A DNA stretch of 64,000 nucleotides from Firm-13 sp037143795 (GTDB lineage Bacteria > Bacillota > Clostridia > Saccharofermentanales > Saccharofermentanaceae): the NCBI GenBank assembly GCA_037143795.1, contig JBAWXZ010000009.1, forward strand, positions 1 to 64,000, read 5' to 3'. Of the stretch, positions 54,364-63,659 are shown piece after piece. How positions within the stretch are numbered: the stretch's first letter is position 1; every line of letters starts with the position of its first letter. The translations under genes and the position numbers were made by a program. The notes beneath the pieces were generated by a model. The model saw only the letters and a program-made list of their open reading frames with translations. It searched no databases and had not been told where the DNA came from.

Positions 54364-55591
54364 GATCCTGTCTCCTGCCGGAGACATGGAAAAGCTTAAA
54401 GCAGCTGTCGCTTATGGTGCGGATGCTGTGTACCTGGCCGGAAAATCATTTGGGTTAAGAGCCGGGAGCGGTAATTTTGACCACGATGAGATGAAGGAAG
54501 CTGTTGACTATGCCCATGGGCATGGCGTCCTTTGTTATATCACCATGAATATCCTGGCCCATGCAAAAGACATTGCAGTACTCGACAGTGAGATTCACTT
54601 TTGCCATGAAATCGGTGCAGATGCGCTGATTGTTTCCGACGCAGGCATTTTCCGGAGAATTCGCAGGCTGTATCCCGATTTCGAAATACATATCAGCACC
54701 CAGGCGAGCATTACCAATGCCGACGGGTGCCTTTTCTGGTACGAACAGGGCGCAAGACGTATCGTGCTGGCACGGGAACTGACTCTTTCCGAGATTGCGG
54801 ATATTCGCAGGCAGATTCCCGACGACCTGAAGCTTGAATGTTTTGTCCATGGTGCTATGTGCATGTCCTATTCAGGGAGATGCCTCCTGTCCAACTATTT
54901 TACAGGGCGCAACGCCAATCACGGGGAATGTGCCCAGCCATGCAGGTGGAAATATTCAGTCACCGAAGAAAAACGTCCGGATCAGCCGATTCCCGTCGAG
55001 GAAGACGAAAGAGGTACATATCTTTTCAATTCCAAAGATATATGTATGATTGATCATATTCCGGAACTTGTACAGGCGGGCATTGACAGCTTCAAAATCG
55101 AGGGACGCATTAAGGGATCATTTTACGCTGCGACGACTACAAAGGCCTACCGGGAGGCACTGGATGCCTATCTGGTTTCGCCGGACGGATATAAGGCGGA
55201 TCCTTTTTGCCAGGAGATTCTTGACCGTACGGTTCACCGTGTTTTCGGCACAGGGTTTTTCTATGATATGCCGGCAGATAACGCACAGATTCATTTGGAC
55301 GATACATACTTGCGCCCTGCGTTTGTTGCGGGTATGGTTATCGGATATGACAGGGAAAATGGACTTGCCATTATTTCGCAAAGAAATAAAATATCCGAAG
55401 GAGATATTCTCCATGTGCTTATGCCGGCCGGCCGTCATGAGCCGATCCTTGCGGAGGGTCTTCTTGACGAAAATAGGGAGCCGATACAATCAACTCCCCG
55501 GGCAAAGATGCTTTATTACCTTCCTGTCAGGGAAGAACTGCCGGTTTTCACTTTCCTGAGCCGAGACGGAGACAAGGATAAATCAAAATAG
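54350..55591 (+). CDS. Peptidase U32 family protein (TrhP-like)
   Basis: The 413-residue product has MRKVEILSPAGDMEKLKAAV, YGADAVYLAGKSFGLRA, VHGAMCMSYSGRCLLSNYF and the Cys segment NHGECAQPCRW, which fits the U32 group whose members (TrhP) are required for 5-hydroxyuridine in tRNA. A proteolytic role is doubtful in this group. A Cys set (CMSYSGRC, CAQPC) may bind an Fe-S cluster. The start lies inside mltG without a clear ribosome binding site, so translation is likely coupled. Confidence 0.88.
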   Translation: MRKVEILSPAGDMEKLKAAVAYGADAVYLAGKSFGLRAGSGNFDHDEMKEAVDYAHGHGVLCYITMNILAHAKDIAVLDSEIHFCHEIGADALIVSDAGIFRRIRRLYPDFEIHISTQASITNADGCLFWYEQGARRIVLARELTLSEIADIRRQIPDDLKLECFVHGAMCMSYSGRCLLSNYFTGRNANHGECAQPCRWKYSVTEEKRPDQPIPVEEDERGTYLFNSKDICMIDHIPELVQAGIDSFKIEGRIKGSFYAATTTKAYREALDAYLVSPDGYKADPFCQEILDRTVHRVFGTGFFYDMPADNAQIHLDDTYLRPAFVAGMVIGYDRENGLAIISQRNKISEGDILHVLMPAGRHEPILAEGLLDENREPIQSTPRAKMLYYLPVREELPVFTFLSRDGDKDKSK

Positions 55592-55618
55592 GACCTGCGG
55601 ATTATACCGCGTCAGATA

Positions 55619-56917
55619 TCACTGCGAGAATTTATTAAGGATGTTTCCGACAGTTTCACGGACCTTCTTGTCAAGTGAGAATCCTTTGAAGGCTTCCATT
55701 AAAATGAGAAAGACAACCGGTCCCATCAGGAATCCGATAGCGCCCCATATGGCAACACCGAATATCATCGCGAACAGTGTGGCCAAAGGGTGCATATGCA
55801 TGGCGTTGCCGAGGACCGGAGGCTCAAGGAAGCGCCGGACCACAGTAATAAGCGCCATTCCGATCAGTAAAATCACTATGCCCCTGTAATCACCCTGGAC
55901 GGCCATATATACCATCATGGGAACCATCGTCGCACTTACACCCAGTACAGGCATAAAATCCAGTACTGCCGTAACAAGGGCAAGGACAACCGCATAGTTG
56001 ACCCCGGCTATCATGAAAACAATAAGCGCTTCAAAAAAAGTAATGAAAAGCAGAAGCAGGTAACCGCCGAGGACCCTGAAAAGAGTAGTTGCCAGACCAT
56101 CCACAAGATGAATGGCCCTGTGACGGAAGGTGCGGCTCTTTATATTTCTTGAAAGAAATTCGAAAACCATTTTGCTGTCGGTCAGAAAATAGAAACCCGA
56201 CATAATAATGACAATTACACTGAATAAAAGCATCGGGATATCCCCGACCATAGTGATAATTCCGCCGAGGACATTGGAAACGATATTCGGGAGCATGTTT
56301 GAAATACTTGTTCGAATATTGGTAATGTACTCCGTAATACTGACGAGTTGATCAGGCGACAGGAATCCGCCGTTCGCTGTTGAGAACTGCGAGACCCAGT
56401 TAACCACCAGACCGACATAATCTGAATTGGTAATCCATGAAGGAAAATTGCCGATTAATTTTTTGGCTTGTATGACCAGCGCGGTCGCTGCCGTAATTAG
56501 TGCAACAAGGGAAAAAACAAGGAGGATTATGTATATTACAACAGCGATTTTTGATCGCTTTGACAGTATTACCTTCTTCTTGGGCGGGAAAAGTATATTG
56601 TAAAGCCTGGATCTTTGCTTCGGTTTTTTTGTGATATGAATCTTTACGTCCCCGGCCTCGACAGCAGGAGAATCGGACGCTGCATTTGTCTTCTGTTTTT
56701 TTGAACGTTCATACAGGTATTTCTGAAACCGGATTATTCCGCTTGACAAATGCCTCGAGGCTTTTGCAAGGACAAATCCAATTAAAAACGGAAAGATGAT
56801 CGCTAATACTTTGCTCGATAAAAACAGAATCCCCAGTGTAATCAGAAGGTAAAGGATATATTTAATAATTGCAATAACAGTTGCCTTGTCTTTTCGATAA
56901 CGAAGATTCTCGTCCAT
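55619..56917 (-). CDS. AI-2E family membrane transporter
   Basis: The 432-residue product has seven to eight membrane segments with the pattern of the AI-2E/PerM group: LAIIFPFLIGFVLA near the start and the signature VTAVLDFMPVLGVSATMVPM then LEPPVLGNAMHMHPLATL. A charged cytoplasmic insert of about 60 residues follows the second helix. Members move small molecules or ions; the substrate is unknown. GGAGG precedes the start. The gene is convergent with the U32 gene. Confidence 0.87.
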   Translation of the reverse strand: MDENLRYRKDKATVIAIIKYILYLLITLGILFLSSKVLAIIFPFLIGFVLAKASRHLSSGIIRFQKYLYERSKKQKTNAASDSPAVEAGDVKIHITKKPKQRSRLYNILFPPKKKVILSKRSKIAVVIYIILLVFSLVALITAATALVIQAKKLIGNFPSWITNSDYVGLVVNWVSQFSTANGGFLSPDQLVSITEYITNIRTSISNMLPNIVSNVLGGIITMVGDIPMLLFSVIVIIMSGFYFLTDSKMVFEFLSRNIKSRTFRHRAIHLVDGLATTLFRVLGGYLLLLFITFFEALIVFMIAGVNYAVVLALVTAVLDFMPVLGVSATMVPMMVYMAVQGDYRGIVILLIGMALITVVRRFLEPPVLGNAMHMHPLATLFAMIFGVAIWGAIGFLMGPVVFLILMEAFKGFSLDKKVRETVGNILNKFSQ

Positions 56918-57008
56918 TTGGACCTCCTGATCTTATAAAGGAAGATAAAATGCATGATTATTATACATGAAACGAGTCAAAGAATCATGACTGATCATCG
57001 GTTGTGTA

Positions 57009-58094
57009 CTAAATACCTAATAGAAGTACCCAGCTGGTTGCGAAAAGAATAAGGCCAAGTCCAAAGGACCAGCCAAATTGTCCGTGCAGACTCTCTGCTG
57101 CAGTCTCATCCTGCGGTCGTGCGATCTTTGCAGCGTCGTGCGACATGCGCCGCAGTTGTGACAGTACCGGAAGAAATGCCAATAGACTCATTACCAGGGC
57201 GGCAATAGCCGTGTACAGTGATGTGGAGTCAAGGTCTCCGGTGACGCTGGCCGTTATATAATCCTTATAGGGAAGAAGCGAAGAAAACAGCCAGTATGTT
57301 ACCAGCATCGATATCTGTGTTATAACCGGGCACAGGAAATGATCCGTTGCATGACGCACATAAGCAAGAAGGATTCCCAGAAGAAAAAGCGGGATAAAAT
57401 CAACCGGGTTCTGCAGAAATACAGTGAATAGCAAGCCCGACAGAAGGATCTTCGGGAATACGGCCGAAGATTGCGGCCATACAGAGAAGAGGAGTCCCCG
57501 GAAAAACAATTCCTGCAGCAGTACGGGTATGATGAACGCTGCGGCGAGTGCCAGCAGACGGGATTCCGTTGAAATATCTTCAGATGCATAGAAAAAAGCC
57601 GGCAGTGTCAGAGGGATTGCTGCTGCAATGAAAAACCTGACGAGTAGATTGTGTATGGATACGAAAATCAGGGCAGAAGGGCATCCTATCAGGAAACTGA
57701 GGATAACAGCGCCTATTCCGGGATTCCGGCCGAGGATTTTCGTGTCATCTATGCGATACCTGAAAACGAAAAAAGCAACTGGAAGTAAAAGACTCAGAAA
57801 AAGGCGTGCGAGTGTAATTACAGAAAAGCCGATGAGCGACGTTTTTGCAAACGGAAGAATCGTATCCGGTATAAATTTCCAGATCAAAGTTATGATCGTA
57901 CTGAAAACACCGCAGAAAAAAATAATATTCCCAACTGTTGTGACAGGTGACGGAACAGACTCCTGCCCATCACCGGCCTCCTGATCAGCAGGCATAAAAA
58001 ATGCAAACTCCGGCTCTTCCGGAGGCGCAGAAGCACCTGCTTTATCCCTGGGCAGTGTAAGTTTTTTCGATTTTTCAGATTCTGATTTTGTCAT
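57009..58094 (-). CDS. CPBP-fold membrane protein, catalytic residues missing
   Basis: The product has a 45-residue polar N-terminus, then eight or so membrane segments. LLQELFFRGLLF (residues about 192-203) is the place of the EExxxR motif of CPBP intramembrane metalloproteases (Rce1-like). Here the first Glu is Gln194. The following motif (FxxxH) reads FTVFL and the third (HxxxN/B) reads TQISML, so both metal-binding His are absent. It is probably a non-proteolytic relative. CPBP proteins occur in maturation of peptides and in immunity to bacteriocins. It is followed by a prepilin peptidase gene upstream in the same direction. Confidence 0.7.
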   Translation of the reverse strand: MTKSESEKSKKLTLPRDKAGASAPPEEPEFAFFMPADQEAGDGQESVPSPVTTVGNIIFFCGVFSTIITLIWKFIPDTILPFAKTSLIGFSVITLARLFLSLLLPVAFFVFRYRIDDTKILGRNPGIGAVILSFLIGCPSALIFVSIHNLLVRFFIAAAIPLTLPAFFYASEDISTESRLLALAAAFIIPVLLQELFFRGLLFSVWPQSSAVFPKILLSGLLFTVFLQNPVDFIPLFLLGILLAYVRHATDHFLCPVITQISMLVTYWLFSSLLPYKDYITASVTGDLDSTSLYTAIAALVMSLLAFLPVLSQLRRMSHDAAKIARPQDETAAESLHGQFGWSFGLGLILFATSWVLLLGI

Positions 58095-58134
58095 ATAAAT
58101 ATTTTACCCGCGTGATTTCGATTTTGTAATGGGA

Positions 58135-59022
58135 TTAGAATAACAGGCCGGCCGAAGTGAGGATATAAGAAACAAAGAAACTGTGAACCGGCGTCTCAAA
58201 AATAAGAAAAGCAGCTGTTCCAAGAGCAAGGAAAGGCCCGAATGCGATGTAATCCGGATCCTCCGAGAAATGAACCGCTTCTTTTTCTTTCTCGATATCC
58301 ATACGCTTTTTGACCGGATCGCTGCTTTCCCGGATTAACTTCTCCTCTGTACGGAATCTTCGTCTTTTTTTGATATAGAGAGGGAAGGCAATGACGCCGC
58401 CGAGAATAAAAGCAAAGAAAAAAACAAAAATGAGTCCATAGGCGCCTGATAACAGTCCGCATGCAAAAATCAGTTTAATATCGCCGAACCCCATCGATTC
58501 CTGCCCGCTGATCCAGGACCCGATGATGCCGATTCCCCAGAGAAGACCGGCTCCGATAACCGCTCCGAGAATCCTGTTGAGCAGGGGCATATACCAGGGG
58601 TATTGTGAAGCAACCCATAAGCTGCCTTCAAGACCGTCCGCCAGAAATCCGAAAACAGAGCACAGGGCAATGACAACGACCAGCTGGTCGGGAATAATCC
58701 GATTCAGTTTGTCAGATACAACTGTCAAAGATAAAGGAAGAAGAGGCAGTAGCATCAGGAGAAAATGAAAGATGTCCTTTTGACGGACGAACGAGTCATT
58801 CACATAAAATGCAGCAAAAAACATAAGCATCAGAGTGACCATTACAATTATTGTGTGCGGTACAAATTTCATCCGCTTTGCAAGCCGGAAGTCCCTGGCC
58901 TTCGGGTCATAATCATAGTCCTGAAGCCATGATTCCGGAAAGCTGTTATACAGGTGCTGCAGCGGCAGCGCAAGTGCCGCGCCGAGAAAAGCCCCGAGCA
59001 AAGGAAGATAGTCAGACAACAT
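58135..59022 (-). CDS. A24 prepilin peptidase-like protein lacking the Cys domain
   Basis: The product has about eight membrane helices. It has the catalytic Asp pair of the A24 family: Asp104 in VVSDKLNRIIPDQLV and Asp181 in MGFGDIKLIFACG, a full GxGD motif. It has no CxxC pairs and hence no methylation-type N-terminal domain. A cytoplasmic charged segment (about 215-255) follows. The frame is open to 59154, but the ATG at 59022 has CCGGAGG five bases upstream and starts at a hydrophobic helix, so it is preferred. It could process the pilins of the cluster at 3.7-6.0 kb. Confidence 0.85.
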   Translation of the reverse strand: MLSDYLPLLGAFLGAALALPLQHLYNSFPESWLQDYDYDPKARDFRLAKRMKFVPHTIIVMVTLMLMFFAAFYVNDSFVRQKDIFHFLLMLLPLLPLSLTVVSDKLNRIIPDQLVVVIALCSVFGFLADGLEGSLWVASQYPWYMPLLNRILGAVIGAGLLWGIGIIGSWISGQESMGFGDIKLIFACGLLSGAYGLIFVFFFAFILGGVIAFPLYIKKRRRFRTEEKLIRESSDPVKKRMDIEKEKEAVHFSEDPDYIAFGPFLALGTAAFLIFETPVHSFFVSYILTSAGLLF

Positions 59023-59181
59023 GTGCGCCTCCGGATTCATACATTTGGATTTAGAATACCCGTATCTCTTCCCAGATGCAAGAGATGTGTTGGGTAAGCG
59101 TCCTTCAGGCGTCTTGAAAGCGTTGCTTTTTTTTCGCATTTGACTGTATGTCATGCGCCTGTTACAATCAAATTTGGAATC

Positions 59182-59253
59182 ATGGATTTATTAAAAAAGG
59201 AGAACGAAGAAATTCCTATCTTTTACGGAATTTTTTCTAAAATATGTATATGA
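59182..59253 (+). CDS. Putative 23-residue leader peptide before glgP
   Basis: ATG GAT TTA opens a 23-codon frame whose TGA overlaps an in-frame ATG of glgP at 59250 (ATGA). Only a weak GGA precedes the ATG. AAAGGAG at 59196-59202 lies inside this frame and has no start codon at a suitable distance. Such an arrangement would couple glgP translation to the small frame. It may also be chance. Confidence 0.3.
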   Translation: MDLLKKENEEIPIFYGIFSKICI

Positions 59254-61643
59254 ACAATATAGTCACATCTGAAATGCTGCGCGAAAAAATGGCGTCTTAT
59301 ATTCGCGCTGATGCAGGAAAAGCAGCAGACAGAGGAACCCTTTGGGATTATTGGTCGGCGCTTTCACACACAATCGTGGAACTTATTGCAGATAATTGGG
59401 AAGAAACCCGGGATGTATATGCTGCGGTCAGGCAGGAACACTATTTTTCCGCGGAATTTCTCGTAGGAAGATCAATGCTGAACAACCTCGTAAATCTTGG
59501 GATTTATGAACAGGCGAATGAAGCAGCGGCATATTTCGGAATCAATCTTACGGATCTTCTTGAACAGGAGAAGGATCCGGGGCTTGGCAACGGCGGTCTC
59601 GGAAGACTTGCAGCCTGTTTTCTGGACTCCTGTGCGACAATGAATCTGCCGGTTACCGGATATGGAATTCTCTACCGCTACGGGCTCTTCCGCCAGTCTA
59701 TCACCAATGGATTTCAGAAAGAGATTCCGGACAGCTGGATGGAGAGCGGATATCCTTTTGTTGTGCGCCGTGAAGAAGAACGTGTCAAGGTTCATTACAA
59801 TGACTTTGATGTCTGGGCAGTCCCATATGATATGCCGGTTACCGGATATGCAACGTCCAACGTCAACCGTCTGCGTCTTTGGAAGCCGGAGCCTGCGCAG
59901 GAGTTCGACTTCAATCTTTTCAATTCACAGCGCTTTGATGATGCAGTGACGGAGCGAAACCGCGTCAATGATATCTGGCGTGTCCTTTACCCCAATGATA
60001 CCTCCTACGACGGCAAGGTACTCCGTGTCCGACAGCAGTACTTCTTCGTTTCGGCTTCCCTGCAGGATATTGTCACCCGGTACAAGGCGGTGCATGGCGA
60101 GGATATGTCCGATTTTGCCAAATACAACTCCGTCCAGCTCAATGACACGCACCCGGTCATCGGAATTCCGGAACTTATGCGTATCCTGGTTGACGATAAC
60201 GGTGTTGAGTGGACCGAGGCATGGGAGATTGTCAGGGCTACATATGCTTATACCAATCATACTGTCATGGCTGAAGCACTTGAGAAATGGGACATCGGAA
60301 TTTTCCAGTATCTCTTCCCGCGTATTTACCAGATAATAGACGGGATCAATATGCAGTTCAGAAATGAAATGTTCGCTTTGAAATTCAAGACGGATTATGT
60401 TGATCATCTTTCGCCTCTCGGAGACGGAAAGGTACGCATGGCGTGGCTTGCTATTTACGGATCAAGGTCAGTCAACGGAGTAGCCGCCCTTCATACGGAA
60501 ATCCTTAAAAAAGACACGCTCAAGGAATGGTACAAGCTCTGGCCCGAAAAATTCTCCAATAAGACCAATGGAGTTACGCCGCGCCGCTGGCTTCGGACCT
60601 GCAACCCTGAGCTCTCGGGCCTGATAACGGAGCTTCTTGGAAATGAAGACTGGGTTACAGACCTTGAACAGCTTGCCGGACTTGCCGGATATACATCGGA
60701 CGATGCAGTAATGAACCGTTTCCTTGACATCAAAAAAGCCAGCAAGCAGCGCCTGGCTGATTATATTTATGAAAAAGAAGGTATTATACTCAATGCGGAT
60801 TCAGTTTTTGACGTGCAGATCAAGCGTCTTCATGAATACAAGCGCCAGCTTCTGAACGCACTTTATGTATTAAATCTGTATGACCGCATCAAGGCAGATC
60901 CGTCTCTTGATTTTCCTCCGATTACTGTGCTTTTTGGGGCCAAAGCGGCACCCGGATATTTCCGCGCAAAGGCTATCATCAAGTTTATTAATGAAATTGC
61001 ACGTCTCATTAACGGTGATAAAGAGATCAACGGCCGGATTAAGGTCGTCTTTGTCGAGAACTATAATGTCAGTAACGGCGAGCGAATGTTCCCTGCAGCG
61101 GATATTTCCGAGCAGATTTCAACAGCAGGCCTTGAGGCTTCCGGGACGGGCAACATGAAGTTCATGATGAACGGAGCAGTTACCCTTGGTACCTGTGACG
61201 GAGCCAATGTTGAAATCGCCGAAGCCGTGTCTGAGGAGAACATCTATATTTTCGGTTGCCACGTGGAAGACCTGGATTCTACCAGGAAATTCTACAACCC
61301 GCTCTGGCAGTATGAGAATATCCCGGGCCTCAAAAAAGTCTTGGACCGTCTGATCGACGGATCCCTTGATGACGCCGGAACAGGCATGTTCAAGGATCTG
61401 TTTAATGCGCTGGTTTATGGATCAAATTGGCAGCCGGCAGATACTTTCTTTGTTCTGGGGGATTTTGTCGATTACAGTACCACACGGGACCGCATCTATA
61501 CGGATTATAAGGACAGACTTGCATGGGCCAGAAAATGCTGGATTAATATCTGTAACTCGGGCCGCTTCTCTTCGGATCGGACGATTCAGGATTATGCAGA
61601 CGGCATCTGGAAAATCAAGCCTGTAAAAATCAGAACCAGTTAA
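59244..61643 (+). CDS. glgP: Glycogen/maltodextrin phosphorylase
   Basis: The 799-residue product has DPGLGNGGLGRLAACFLDS, LNDTHPVIGIPELMRIL, NKTNGVTPRRWL, VKRLHEYKRQ (here IKRLHEYKRQ) and EASGTGNMKFMMNGAVTLGT with the Lys that binds pyridoxal phosphate. It releases glucose-1-phosphate from alpha-glucans. The last motif has Cys where Leu or Ile is common (LGTCDGANVEI). ATG codons at 59244 and 59250 are both possible, and neither has a clear ribosome binding site. No other glycogen gene is adjacent. Confidence 0.95.
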   Translation: MYMNNIVTSEMLREKMASYIRADAGKAADRGTLWDYWSALSHTIVELIADNWEETRDVYAAVRQEHYFSAEFLVGRSMLNNLVNLGIYEQANEAAAYFGINLTDLLEQEKDPGLGNGGLGRLAACFLDSCATMNLPVTGYGILYRYGLFRQSITNGFQKEIPDSWMESGYPFVVRREEERVKVHYNDFDVWAVPYDMPVTGYATSNVNRLRLWKPEPAQEFDFNLFNSQRFDDAVTERNRVNDIWRVLYPNDTSYDGKVLRVRQQYFFVSASLQDIVTRYKAVHGEDMSDFAKYNSVQLNDTHPVIGIPELMRILVDDNGVEWTEAWEIVRATYAYTNHTVMAEALEKWDIGIFQYLFPRIYQIIDGINMQFRNEMFALKFKTDYVDHLSPLGDGKVRMAWLAIYGSRSVNGVAALHTEILKKDTLKEWYKLWPEKFSNKTNGVTPRRWLRTCNPELSGLITELLGNEDWVTDLEQLAGLAGYTSDDAVMNRFLDIKKASKQRLADYIYEKEGIILNADSVFDVQIKRLHEYKRQLLNALYVLNLYDRIKADPSLDFPPITVLFGAKAAPGYFRAKAIIKFINEIARLINGDKEINGRIKVVFVENYNVSNGERMFPAADISEQISTAGLEASGTGNMKFMMNGAVTLGTCDGANVEIAEAVSEENIYIFGCHVEDLDSTRKFYNPLWQYENIPGLKKVLDRLIDGSLDDAGTGMFKDLFNALVYGSNWQPADTFFVLGDFVDYSTTRDRIYTDYKDRLAWARKCWINICNSGRFSSDRTIQDYADGIWKIKPVKIRTS

Positions 61644-61685
61644 GCCGGTACCGCCTGGCAGCGCTGAATTTTCCTGAATGAAGAA

Positions 61686-62564
61686 TTATGTGCGGAATGT
61701 CAGGTGGGTGACCTGCGGTTTTGAAAAAAGCCTCAGGGGAACCACAACGCAGCCGACACCTCTTGAAATATAGCCGCAGATGCCGTTTTTGGTAAATACA
61801 CCTTTTCGAATACCTTCACGTGCCAGCTGTTCCCTTCGAAACAGCCGGTACTCAAGGCCGAACGGCATATATATCTGACCCCCATGGAAATGTCCGGACA
61901 GCTGATACCTGTACCGGACGTTTTTTTGCGAAAAAATGTATTCCGGGTTATGAACGAGTGCAATACGCCTTTCAACAGGTATCTCGTCAAAATAGCCGGA
62001 GGGCAATTCGGGCCACTTGCGATTTTTTTTGCCTGTGTCGATCAGGCCGATGAGCAGATAGACAAGCCCGGAACGTCCTTTGACAGTGACATTCTCGTTT
62101 TCAAGAAGAATGAATCCGGTGCTGTCGTATTCCTTTGTGCTGATGGTCCTGTCGTGGTTTCCCCGCACGGCGTAGCAGGGAATATGAAGTTCCCGTGCAT
62201 GGGCAAAAACAAGGGAAAGACGCCGTATTCCATCATCTTTACCTTTCCCGTGATTGGAAAGGTCTCCTCCGAAAAGGATGACATCACATGGGGCGGAGAA
62301 GACGGCCTCCATCAGTCTTTTGTCGGATACCCGGCATAAGGCAGCATGGAGATCTGTAAAAAAAACCGCTTCAAGGCCCGGTCCGGCTGAACCGGCTGAA
62401 TTATCTGCAGGAGCACTTCTGATAGAATTTTCGTCAGAATCCATGTCCGCAGATGCGTTTTCAAGCATATATGGTTCGCAAAGCGCCCGGATTAAAAATG
62501 CCAGACCCGAAAGCAGGATCAATCCGCCCAGAAGGGCTGCAGACGGTATAAGAGAATCCATCAA
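61686..62564 (-). CDS. Membrane-anchored metallophosphoesterase
   Basis: An N-terminal hydrophobic helix (about residues 8-28) precedes a calcineurin-like phosphoesterase domain with FTDLH, FGGDLSNHG, RGNHD, HNPE and SGHFHGGQ, which together supply the metal ligands. The Asp-x-His of the first motif is in DLH. The product is probably membrane-attached, with its active domain outside. The substrate is unknown; homologues include UDP-diacylglucosamine hydrolase-like and YkuE-like enzymes. The gene is convergent with glgP. Confidence 0.9.
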   Translation of the reverse strand: MMDSLIPSAALLGGLILLSGLAFLIRALCEPYMLENASADMDSDENSIRSAPADNSAGSAGPGLEAVFFTDLHAALCRVSDKRLMEAVFSAPCDVILFGGDLSNHGKGKDDGIRRLSLVFAHARELHIPCYAVRGNHDRTISTKEYDSTGFILLENENVTVKGRSGLVYLLIGLIDTGKKNRKWPELPSGYFDEIPVERRIALVHNPEYIFSQKNVRYRYQLSGHFHGGQIYMPFGLEYRLFRREQLAREGIRKGVFTKNGICGYISRGVGCVVVPLRLFSKPQVTHLTFRT

Positions 62565-62597
62565 TGCGATACCTCACGCTTTTGAATTGCCGGGCGG

Positions 62598-62626
62598 TTT
62601 CGTACGTTTTTGTAATGTGCTATAAT
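62598..62626 (+). promoter_or_regulatory. Promoter upstream of the YdbC gene
   Basis: An extended -10 (TGC then TATAAT, 62621-62626) lies 103 bases before the start codon. The -35 region (TTTCGT, 62598-62603, spacing 17) is weak, as often with extended -10 boxes. The leader contains a GC-rich part (62650-62690) with short self-complementary segments. Confidence 0.5.
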
Positions 62627-62728
62627 CATGAGGCATTCTGGTTTTCGTGTCAATTGCCACTCTCCGGAGGACGGCACTGCCGCGGGAACAGCACTATTAA
62701 ATAATATTTATAATATGGAGGAAGTCAT

Positions 62729-62974
62729 ATGCCAAAGAGTGAAATTACATCCGAAGTCGTTAAGGAACTGGGTATCTTATCCACCAGCAAATCCGGTTGG
62801 AACCGCGAAGTGAATCTGGTCAGCTGGAATGGCGGCGCACCGAAGCTTGATATCCGTGACTGGGCACCGGAACATGAAAAAGCAGGCAAAGGCCTTTCCT
62901 TAAACGGCGAAGAAGTAGCCGTCCTCAAGGAACTTCTGTCGGATTACGATCCATATGAAATAGAAAATAAATAA
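62729..62974 (+). CDS. YdbC/PC4-like single-stranded DNA-binding protein
   Basis: The 81-residue product reads STSKSGWNREVNLVSWNGGAPKLDIRDWAPEHEKAGKGLSLNGEE, the pattern of YdbC, a bacterial homologue of the PC4 coactivator fold that binds single-stranded DNA. GGAGG precedes the ATG. A small membrane protein gene follows 15 bases later and may be co-transcribed. Confidence 0.88.
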   Translation: MPKSEITSEVVKELGILSTSKSGWNREVNLVSWNGGAPKLDIRDWAPEHEKAGKGLSLNGEEVAVLKELLSDYDPYEIENK

Positions 62975-62989
62975 TTCGGGGGGATCATT

Positions 62990-63619
62990 TTGAAGAGTGG
63001 CACACGCGCTCTGATTGTATCGATCGCACTCTTTTTGCTGTGGGGGACCATGTTAACGGGTCCGTTCCGCTATTTTGCGTATGCATTCAGAGATTTTTAT
63101 TCCTGGATTTTAGACCTGTTTCACACACCGGCCGTTATTTCGGGATTCATCATTACCCTGCTTCTGGTGATTACGGTTGTGATTTTACTTATTTTGGGCG
63201 GAAAGAAGTTCTCCCAGTACATGGCAGGGATTTGCGCCCTTTTAAGCATGCTCTATTATCTATTCACCTGCCTGCAGAACAGAACACTGGGTTCTGTCTC
63301 ATTCACGGTTACTTTCGGACTCGCCCTGGCTCTGCTTTTCCTGATTTTCCAGGCCGGCAAAGCTAGTCTGTGGCTTGCCGATGCATACATTTTTTCAATC
63401 CCTGTCCTTTTATTTTTTGAGCTTGTTCTGACGCCTCTGTTTGTGACTGTCAAAGCATCCCCGAATTTTCTTGCAGCTCTTTTTGTTGTCCCTGCAGAGG
63501 GAATTGCGACAAGGATCGGCAATCTGTTTCAGGTGCCGATGCTGATTTGGAGTATATTCCTGTTTGCCCTCATGCTTATCCCTGTTTTGTACCTGTCCAA
63601 GAGCCGCAAAAAGAACTGA
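62990..63619 (+). CDS. Unknown membrane protein, 209 aa
   Basis: The product has about six hydrophobic segments with short loops and a basic C-terminus (KSRKKN). I recognise no family. It starts with TTG after GGGGGGA, 15 bases after the YdbC gene, so the two probably form one transcript. Its composition is like that of the neighbours. Confidence 0.65.
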   Translation: MKSGTRALIVSIALFLLWGTMLTGPFRYFAYAFRDFYSWILDLFHTPAVISGFIITLLLVITVVILLILGGKKFSQYMAGICALLSMLYYLFTCLQNRTLGSVSFTVTFGLALALLFLIFQAGKASLWLADAYIFSIPVLLFFELVLTPLFVTVKASPNFLAALFVVPAEGIATRIGNLFQVPMLIWSIFLFALMLIPVLYLSKSRKKN

Positions 63620-63659
63620 AAAATGATTTTATAGGCTTTAGGAATCAAGGAGAATATTT

